From CAVPCY01 sp963770765 (GTDB lineage: Bacteria > Actinomycetota > Coriobacteriia > Anaerosomatales > PHET01), in contig CAVYQS010000016.1 of NCBI GenBank assembly GCA_963770765.1, positions 1 through 64,000 on the forward strand: a DNA stretch of 64,000 nucleotides. Direction: 5' to 3'. The notes beneath the pieces are model-generated. The model saw only the letters and a program-made list of their open reading frames with translations, did no database searches and was not told the origin of the DNA. Shown in pieces: positions 1 through 8,600 of the stretch. How positions within the stretch are numbered: the stretch's first letter is position 1; each line of letters begins with the position of its first letter. A program made the translations under genes and the position numbers.

Positions 1-1226
1 GCACGCCCGACAAGATGCCGTCCTCGTGGAACCCGTAGCGGGTCCACGCGCCTGCGTAGTAGAGACGGTTGACGCCCTGCAGCCGGGGAAGCTTCTTCTG
101 TGCGGCGATCGCCTCGGCGGTGTACATCGGGTGGTCGAAGCTCAGGTGGGCGAGCTGGGTTCCCGGCGCGGGCTCGTGATGACGGTTGAGCGTCTCCATG
201 ACGACGGGCGCATCCGGCGGGAGGCTTTGGAGCGCGTTGAGCTGGTAGGTCAGCATCAGCGTCGCCTTGGTGGATGTCGCCTGACTCGGCGAACCAGTTC
301 CACGACGCCCACGCCCGCTTGCTGGCGGGCAGGAACGTGGTGTCGGTGTGGACGATCACATCGTTGGGCCAGAAGTTGAACGCTGAGAGGACCGCGCGCT
401 CATCGTCGCTCATCGTGTCACCCAGCATCTCGCGGGTCTGCGGCGGATGCGTCGCGATGATGGCGATGTCGTAGTCGACCGAGCGTGCGGGAGTGGTCAC
501 GCGGACACCGGTGGCCGTGCGCTCGATCTTCTCGGCGGGCTCGTGGGTGAAGACCTCACCGGAGAAGGCGCGCGAGGCGATCTCAAGGTACGTGCGCGCT
601 CCGCCCTTGACCGAAAGCCAGTGCGGTTTGCCGGTGACGTGGAGCAGGCCGTGGTTGTCGCAGAAGCGCAGGAACGTGGCGGCGGGGAACTCCAGTATCT
701 GGTCGGCCCGTGTGGACCAGATGGCGGCGGCCATGGGCAGCAGGTAGAACTGGATGAAGCTGTCCCCGTAGCCGTCGCGCTCCAACATCTCACCCAGGGT
801 GATGTTCTCCAGAGAGGGGTCGTCCAGCAGGCGCTGGGCGGAGAAGCTCAGGCGCCCCACGTCCAGCAGCATGCTCCAGATCTCCGGCCGGAAGACGTTG
901 CGGCGCTGAGCGAACAGGGTGGAGAGGTTGTGACTGGACCACTCCATCTCGTCGGCCCCACAGTGCATGCCGAAGGACATGGTGCGTGGCTGCTCCTGGA
1001 CGCCCAGAAGCCGGAACATCCCCACCAGGTTGGGGTAGGTGCGGTGGTTGAACACCATGAAGCCCGTGTCTGCAGGGAAGGCCAGGCCGTCGGTGGTCAC
1101 GTCGAGCGTACGGGTGTGTCCGCCCAGCTGCGGCTCCGCTTCGTAGACGTCGACATCGTTGGTGCGCGACAGAAGCCACGCGGCCGAGACTCCGCTGATG
1201 CCTGAGCCGATGACGGCGATGCGCAC
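1..1226 (-). CDS. FAD/NAD-binding oxidoreductase, COG2907-like; partial and frameshifted
   Basis: A predicted flavin oxidoreductase of the amine-oxidase fold, substrate unknown. From a GTG at 1226, with AAAGGGG about 10 bases upstream, the protein opens with the Rossmann dinucleotide motif GSGISG (residues 7-12). A family-typical body follows, including the stretch GGHTRTLDV. Near 265-285 the reading frame breaks. The adjacent frame continues the family's C-terminal end down to base 1, with YYAGAWTRYGFHEDG close to the window edge. The end of the gene lies outside the window. In other bacteria COG2907 proteins sit near lipid-modifying enzymes and dehydrogenases, and the divergent neighbour here is a short-chain dehydrogenase. 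The break is either an indel in the sequence or a mutation. The family call is fairly secure; the biochemical role is not. Confidence 0.75.
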   Translation of the reverse strand, partial: MRIAVIGSGISGVSAAWLLSRTNDVDVYEAEPQLGGHTRTLDVTTDGLAFPADTGFMVFNHRTYPNLVGMFRLLGVQEQPRTMSFGMHCGADEMEWSSHNLSTLFAQRRNVFRPEIWSMLLDVGRLSFSAQRLLDDPSLENITLGEMLERDGYGDSFIQFYLLPMAAAIWSTRADQILEFPAATFLRFCDNHGLLHVTGKPHWLSVKGGARTYLEIASRAFSGEVFTHEPAEKIERTATGVRVTTPARSVDYDIAIIATHPPQTREMLGDTMSDDERAVLSAFNFWPNDVIVHTDTTFLPASKRAWASWNWFAESGDIHQGDADADLPAQRAPKPPAGCARRHGDAQPSSRARAGNPARPPELRPPDVHRRGDRRTEEASPAAGRQPSLLRRRVDPLRVPRGRHLVGR

Positions 1227-1263
1227 GAGTGACGCCCCTTTCTGCGAGCGCGGGGGCCCGTAG

Positions 1264-1291
1264 TTGGATATGAACTGTGTGTCACTATCAA
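1264..1291 (+). promoter_or_regulatory. Possible promoter of the SDR gene
   Basis: TTGGAT at 1264-1269 and TATCAA at 1286-1291 are separated by 16 bases in the divergent gap, about 38 bases before the GTG of the dehydrogenase. This is a pattern match only. Confidence 0.3.
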
Positions 1292-1328
1292 TCATTCCCA
1301 ATCGTGCCTCTCGAAGGGCGGTCTCACA

Positions 1329-2141
1329 GTGCCTTCGATACTGATCACGGGTGTGTCCACCGGAATCGGCGCGGCGTCTGCTCGAACGTTCGCCCGAGAG
1401 GGATGGGACGTCGTGGGGACGGTGCGAGATCCGCGCGCGCCTCGTCGCCGCCGGCGCCCGGGGTGAAGCTCGAGGCGCTGGACCTGTCGGTACCCGGGTC
1501 GGCTGCCGACCTGGGCGCGCGGGTTCTCGAGCGCTACGGCTGCCCCGACGTGGTGCTCAATAACGCGGGATGCTTCAGTTCGGGCCGCTCGAGGTGATCG
1601 CGCCGGCCGCGCTCGAGGGGCTCTTCCGCGTCAACGTGTTCAGCCAGCTCGAGCTGGTGCGGGCGGTGGTGCCTCCGATGCGCGAGCGGGGCAGCGGCGT
1701 GATCGCCAACGTCACCTCGCTCGCGGCCGCATCGTCTTCCCGTTCTTCGCCGGCTACAACTCGACCAAGTGGGCGCTCGAGGGCATCTCGGAGGGCCTCT
1801 GGCACGAGCTCAAGCCGTTCGGCATCCGCGTGAAGGCGATCGAGCCCGGCTTCGTCGAGACGGCGATCTGGAGCAAGGTGCTCCCGGACAGCGACGAGGG
1901 GCTGCCCGGTCGCACCGAGTACCGCCCGTACGTGAAGGCGATGCGCGCGTTCGAGGGCTCGATCACCGACCGCACCACACCCGAGAAGTCCGCCGAGGAG
2001 ATCTGGCGCGCCGTGAACGACCCCAGCGACCGGCTCCGTTACCCGGTCGCGGCGTATGCGAAGCCCATCGTCGCCGCCCGGCGGTGGCTGGGCGACCAGG
2101 CCGTCATGCGCTTCTTCCACAAGCGGTGGATGGGGGAATGA
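1329..2141 (+). CDS. Short-chain dehydrogenase/reductase, with several frame breaks
   Basis: An NAD(P)-dependent SDR oxidoreductase of unknown substrate. A GTG at 1329, preceded by AAGGGCGG, starts a protein with the cofactor motif TGVSTGIG (residues 7-14). The family's NNAG motif lies near 1558-1570. The catalytic YxxxK appears as YNSTK near 1756-1770, followed by the usual IEPGFVET segment. The coding frame has to switch near 1430-1450, near 1570 and near 1725-1735 to join these parts, so no single frame encodes the enzyme. About 270 residues are expected when joined, normal for a classical SDR. Either the sequence carries several indels or the gene is decaying. It is divergent from the COG2907-like oxidoreductase, an arrangement that suggests a shared pathway. 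Confidence 0.75.
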
Positions 2142-2145
2142 TCCG

Positions 2146-2589
2146 CTACGCCAGCCGCGTTCCCATGAGCTTTGCGAGCTCAGCCTTGTCGCAGTTGCCG
2201 CCGGTCGCGGCCACCACGGCGCCGATCGCCTGACCCATCTGCCGCTTCTCGGTGAAGCTGCCCTCTGCGCAGGCCTGCTCGACGAGCGCCTCGAGTTCAG
2301 GACCGGTGACCTGCGCGGGCAGGTAGCCCTCGAGGATCGCGACCTGAGCGCGCAGCAGCTCGGTGCGCTCGGCGTTGGTGCCGGCCTTCTCGGAGGCATC
2401 CAGCGTCTCGCGGGTCTGTTTCAGCACCTTCCTGAGGGCGGCCGTCACCTCCTCGGCGGACAGCTCGCGCTGCTCGGCCTTCTCCTTGGTGTCGATCTCG
2501 TTCTTGACCAGCCGAAGGATCGAGACGCGCTGCTTATCGTGTGCGCGAAGGGCGCCGGTGATCTCGGTGGTGAGCTGCTGCTTGTCCAT
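2146..2589 (-). CDS. yqeY: GatB/YqeY domain protein
   Basis: A 147-residue protein of the YqeY family, which resembles the tRNA-binding tail domain of GatB. The family's cellular role is not well defined, and an effect on tRNA amidation is only inferred. The sequence begins MDKQQLTTEITGALRAHDK, contains the family-typical VSILRLVKNEI helix, and ends with QMGQAIGAVVAATGGNCDKAEL-type helices. The ATG at 2589 is preceded by AAGGACC. It lies just upstream of the convergently ending SDR and downstream of the glucan synthase in the same orientation, with a 40-base gap, so it may be co-transcribed with that gene. Confidence 0.85.
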   Translation of the reverse strand: MDKQQLTTEITGALRAHDKQRVSILRLVKNEIDTKEKAEQRELSAEEVTAALRKVLKQTRETLDASEKAGTNAERTELLRAQVAILEGYLPAQVTGPELEALVEQACAEGSFTEKRQMGQAIGAVVAATGGNCDKAELAKLMGTRLA

Positions 2590-2629
2590 CGGAGGTCCTT
2601 CCACGAGCTGCCGGGCCGGCGTTCGACGA

Positions 2630-5600
2630 TCACCCCACGTCGTTCCTACCCGCCGAGAGCACCACCCGCACCTCGTGATCGGCGCCATCGTCGACGAGTG
2701 GCACCCGCGTGTCGGGCAGAGACGCGCCGTCGAGGTCGACGTGGGCGACACCTCGGTTGACCCCCCGCGGGTTCTCCACCGTGACGTCGTAGCGGTAGCT
2801 CCACGACGGTAGGTGAGTTCGAGAGGCCGTCCACTTCTTGGGGATGCACGGGTCCATCACCAGCACGTCGCCATCGGACGACGCCTCGACGCTGAAGCCG
2901 AGCAGGTGGTTCAAGGCGACGCGGTAGAACCACGACGCCGAACCCGTGTACCAGGTCCAGCCGCCCCGGCCCACGTGGGGGCCGACCGCATAGACGTCGG
3001 CGGCGACCACGTAGGGCTCGACCTGGTAGCGTCTCGGCAGCCTCGACGGACAGGGCATGGCTGATCGGGTTGATGAGATCGAGCAGCGCAGCGCGCCTCG
3101 TCGCCGTCGCCGCGCATCAGGTGGGCGAGGACGACCCATAGCGGCCGCGTGCGTGTACTGACCGCCGTTCTCGCGCACGCCCGGCACGTAGCCCTTGATG
3201 TAGCCCGGGTCTTGCGGCATGCGGTCGAAGGGCGGCGTGAGCAGCGCGATGAGACCGTCTTCGCGGCGAACGAGCTTCTCCTCGACGCTGTCGAGCGCTC
3301 GGGCCGCGCGTACCGGGTCACCGAGTCCGGAGATGGTCGCCCACGCTTGCGCGATCGCATCGATGCGGCACTCCTGAGCGTCACGGGTCCCCAACGGAGT
3401 GCCGTCGTCGAAGTATGCGCGGCGGTACCAGGCGCCGTCCCACGCGCTGTCCTCGGCCGCGGCGGCGAACCGGAGTGCCCACACGCGGTACTCCTCGGCC
3501 CGGTCGGCCTCGCCACGCGACTCGCACACGGGCGCGAAGCGCCGCAGCACGTAGCCCAGGAACCACGCCAGCCACACGCTCTCACCCCCGCCGCCGTGCC
3601 CCACCCGGTTCATGCCGTCGTTCCAGTCGCCGCCGCCCATCAGCGGGAGGCCGTGCGCGCCGGTGGGGCGCCCGGTCTCGAGCGCGCGGAGGCAGTGCTC
3701 GTAGACTGAGGCGGTCGTCTCGGAGACCAGGGGCTGCAGGTAGGCATCCTCTTGCTCGAGCGGCAGCAGCGGGCCCTCTATGAACGGGATCTGCTCGTCG
3801 AGCACGCTCAAGTCGCCGGTCGCTTTGAGGTACTCGGCGACCACGAGCGGCAGCCAGTGACGGTCGTCGGTGATGTGCGTGCGTACGCCGCGTCCCGAGT
3901 AGGGCTGCCACCAGTGCTGGACGTCGCCTTCGACGAACTGGTGGCGGCTTGCCTCGATGATCTGCTCCCGCACGAGATCGGGGCGGACCACAAGGAGGGC
4001 CATCACGTCTTGGAGCTGGTCTCGGAAACCGAACGCGCCGCTCGACTGGTAGGTGGCGGTGCGTCCCCAGAGCCTGCATGCGGTGGCTTGGTAGAGCAGC
4101 TGGCCGTTCACGAGCAGGTCGAGCCGCTGGTCGGGCGTCGAGACCTGGACCGTGCCGAGAAGGTCGTCCCAGAACCGGCACGCCGCCGTCAACTCGGTCT
4201 CGATCGCGCCATCGCCGCGGAACCTCGCGACGATCTCGCGAGACTCCTCCACCGTGGAGGTCTGTCCCAGGAGGAACGTCACCGAGGCGCTCTCGCCGGC
4301 ATCGAGCGAGATGCGGGTCATCAGCGCACCGCAGTTGTCGTGGTAGCGCCCGGACTGCGTGCCAAGCCGCGCACGCCGCATCGCTTCGGGGTCGCACGGT
4401 CGTCCGTTGCGGCCCACGAACTCGGTGCGGCTCGCGGTCCAGGAGTGAAGCGGCCGGTCGCACGCCAGGAATGTGGCGCGACCGGGGAAGTCGGCGTTGT
4501 AGTGGTTGTGCGCCGTGAGCATCTCGGCCTCGGCGTCGAACCACGTGACCACCAGCTGCTGGGCGCGGCTCCGCGAATCGCCGAGCACCCACTCGATGAA
4601 CTGCGTCACGCTCAATGAACGCTCGCGCTCGGAGAGATTCTCAAGCGTCAGGCGGCACACGCGCACAGGGTCGTGGGGAGACACGAACCAGTCGAGCGTG
4701 TGAGCGATGCCGTGCGTGGTGTGCTCGAAGCGGGTCGAGCCCTTGCCGTGCCTGATGACGTAGGGCTCGGGCGTGCGCACCGGCAGGGGAGTGGGACTCC
4801 AGAACTCGCCGGTCTCCTCGTCGCGAATGTAGATGGCTTCACCCGAGCCGTCGGTCACCGGATCGTTGTTCCACGTGGTGATGCGGTTCTCGTGACTGTT
4901 GAGCGCCCAGGTGCAGCCCACCCCCGCTTCTGAGACCGTACAGCCGAACGTCGGGTTGGCGAGCACGTTGATCCAAGGAGCCGGCGTGTTGCGTCCCTCT
5001 TCGAGGACGATCACGTACTCGCGGCTCGCGGGGTCGAATCCGCCGATCCCGTTGTCGAAGGCGAGTCTCGGGCGCTCGAACCGCGGTGCTGGGTACTCCC
5101 CGGCTGTGCGGGATGCGATGAAGTCGCCCTCGGGCGAGGGGTGCTTTCCTCGGCGGTTGAGCTGCAGCTCGATCGAGCCGCCGCCGCCGTCGAGCGTGGC
5201 CCGCGCGACCGACTGCAGCAGGTTGAAGACGTCCGGGTGCATCTGATCGGCCCGTCGCAGGAACACGCCGCCGGGCTTGTCGAGCATCTGGAGCGCATGG
5301 CCGGTGCGCACAAGCAGCCGCAACCGGTCCTCGAGTTCGTCGGCGTAGCCCGTGGGGCGCGTGTTCACGATCACGACGTCGCCCACCAGCCCCTTGTGGC
5401 GCCAGTACTGGTGGGCCAGCAGCGCTTGGCGGACGAGCGGCGCGTGTTCGAGCTCCTCCACGCGCACGAGCAGGATCGGGTGGTCGCCCGAGATGCCGAT
5501 AGACCACAGTCCCGAGAGCGGCAGGCCGTTCTCGGCGGGCGTCTTGACCTTGAGCTGCGAGTGCGGTTCGGTGAGCAGCATCCGCGATGCGAGGCGCTCG

Positions 5601-8600
5601 AGCGTGACCGCCTCCTCGGGGCTGATGCCCAGGTCACGCAGCTCGAGCTGTGCGGCGGTCCACGCCAGGTCGATCGCCCGCTGCGCGCTGTGGATGTCGT
5701 GGTACTTCTCGGTGAGTCGCACGGCCTGGTCGCGGCTCTCGGCGATGCCGGTCGCGTAGACGAGGCGCGCGGTCTGCCCCGGAGGCACCTCGATCGTGCG
5801 GCGCAGAGCCGCACACGGGTCGAGGACGGGACCGGCCGAGCCACCCAAGTCGCCACCCCGCTCGACCGCGACGGGTGCATCAGGGCCGCGCAGGCGACCC
5901 AGGAACGCGGCTCGGTCGGTCTCGAACGACCAGTCGCATACGGCGGACTCGCATGCGACCAGGTGCAGGCCCCAGACGCGGCTCTCGGTGGAGCTGCGGG
6001 GCCGTCGTGTGAACAGCACGGCGTTGGTCTCAGGGAGCGCCTCGGTCTCGACGAACAGGTTCGAGAACGACTTGTGCGCCTGGTCGGCGCCTTGAGACGT
6101 GAGGGCGATCTCGAAGTACGACGTGACCTCGAGGGTGCGGCTCGCCTGGCCGTGATTGGTGAAGGCCAGCCGGCGGACCTCGATGTCGTCTTCGGGCGAG
6201 ACCGCGATCTCGACGCGCGTCTCGAGGTCGCCGTCGCTTCGGCGGTACTCGGCCTTGTCGGGTGCGAACGTCACGTGGTAATCGTCGGGCTTCGCAGGAT
6301 ACGGGTTGTGTGGCGCCGAGAAGACATCGCCGCTCACGGTGTCGCGCACGTAGAAGCAGGTGCCCCACAGATCGCGCGTCACGTCTTCTCGGTAGCGGGT
6401 GACCGCCGTGCCCTCGCAGCGCGAGTAGCCTCCGCCGCTGTTGGTCACCATGACCGAGTAGCGCCCGTTGGACAGGAAGTGCGTGGCGGGCACCGGCGTG
6501 TCGGCGGTGGGATAGGAGCGTGTAACCGGCGGCGGAAGCTCGCGTACCGAGCGCACCTCGCGCACCTCGTCGACGTGCGGTGAGACGAGCTGGACGCCGC
6601 GCGGCACGCGCTCTTGCAACAGCAGCTCCGCCGAGGCGACCATCGGGTCGGCGTGGAACCGCTCTCGCATGCGGTGGCCGTCGAGCTGGTTCGCCATCGC
6701 GACGAAACTCATGCCCTGGTGGTGCGCGAAGTACGCTTTGACCACCGCCCGGGTCTTGCCGGCCGGCGCACGCCCGGGTGTGTAGTCGAGTGATTCGTAG
6801 TACCCGTAACGTCCCTCCGCTCCCTCGGCCGTGAACGCCGTGAGGTTCTCGACGACCGCCAGCGGATCGATAGGCAGCGCGAGAACCGACGCGTACGGGG
6901 CGACCACGACATCGGCCGAGAGGCCCCGCTTGAGACCAAGGCCCGGCACACCGAAGGCCTGGTACTGGTAGGTGAGTTCAGGGTCCTTGGCGTTGAAGGC
7001 GCTCTCCGAGACGCCCCACGGGATCCCCCGTTCGCGGCCGTAGGTGATCTGGCGACGCACCACGGTGATGTACGTCTCGGCGAGAAGGGTGCCGGGCCAG
7101 TCGCGCATCACGAGCAGTGGCATCAGATACTCGAACATCGACGCGCTCCACGACACCAGGGCGCGCCCGTCGGGTGTGCCGGTGAGCGAGCGGCCCAAAC
7201 GGAACCAGTGTTCCTGGGGGACATCGCCCTTCGCGATCGCGACGAAGCTCGCGAGGCGGCACTCGCTCGCTATGAGGTCGTAATACGACGGGTCGAGCTT
7301 GCCCTCGGCCAGGTTGTATCCGATCGAGAAGAGCTGCCGGTGCGGCTCGTAGAGCATGCGGAAGTCGGTGTGCTCCCACATCTCCCGTGCGATGTCGGCA
7401 TCGAGGCGCAGCCGGGCGAGCAGCTCGATCGCGTTGACACGCGCCCCACGGATGCTCTCTGCGACGGCCCCGGCCCACGCGGCTTCGCTCGGCTCCGCAC
7501 CCACCGAGATGTCGTCGAGTTCAGACAGCGCGTAGGCCAACCCTTCTGCGAGGCCCACGAGGCTCGGCACGTAGGCCAGCAGGGGCTGCAGACGGGACCG
7601 GGAGGCGAGCGACGGGGGCACCTCGAGCACGAGCGGAGCCCACGGCGCGAGCTCCCCGATCATCGCGAGGGGTGCCGTGATCGCGCGCATCGCGTCGGCC
7701 GCAGAGGCGCGCACGCGCTCCAGCGGGGTCGCGGGGACCGGCGGTCTGTCGCTCGCGAGGGGCGGGGCGGTCGCGGCCTCGCCGGCGGTCGCGGGCTCGC
7801 TCAGCTCCTCGATCGCCTGTGCGGCCTCCCTGGCGAGCGACTCCAGCCTGCCGAGAAGTGCGACCCAGGTGCCGAGCTCCCGGGGTGTCTCGGCCAGAGC
7901 CAGCGTGCGGTCGAGGGCGTCGAGCGACTCGCGCGCGCGCCTGACGGCGGCCGGAGGGCCGAGCAGCTCCTGGTCGGCGACCAGGTCCTCGAGGGTGAGT
8001 CGGACCGCGTCGCGGGCTCCCTCGAGGAGCTGCGCTCCCACGATCGGTGACTCGCTCGCCTCGAGCAGCCCGATGCGTAGAACGAGCAGGTGGCCGGCGA
8101 GGTTGCCCGAGTCGACGGTCGAGACGTAGGCGGGGCGCAACGGCTCGAGCGTGCGGATGTCGTACCAGTTGTAGAAATGGCCGCGGAACCGCTCGAGGCC
8201 CACCATCGTCGCGAGTGTCGCAGACGTGCGCTCCACGAGGCCGGCGACGGTGAGGTAGCCCATGTCGAGCGCACCGAGTCCGGCCAACAGCTGGAGGCCG
8301 ATGTTCGTTGGTGACGTGCGCCACGCCACGACGCCGCCCGGATCCTCCTGGAAGTTGTCGGGTGCGAGATGATGGCCCTCGGGCACCACGAACGCATCGA
8401 AGAACCGCCACGTCTTGCGTGCCGCCCGCCGAAGCTCGAGGCGGCGTGGCGCAGAGAGCGCATCCGGTTCGCGCTCGGGAAGCGGCAGCGACAACCACCA
8501 CGCGCCGAAGGGCCCTGAGAGCCACAGCGCGAGCAGCGGGATCGCGGTCCACAGCCGCGTGGGCTGTGCGATGACCGCGATCGCGAGCAGGGGCACCGCG

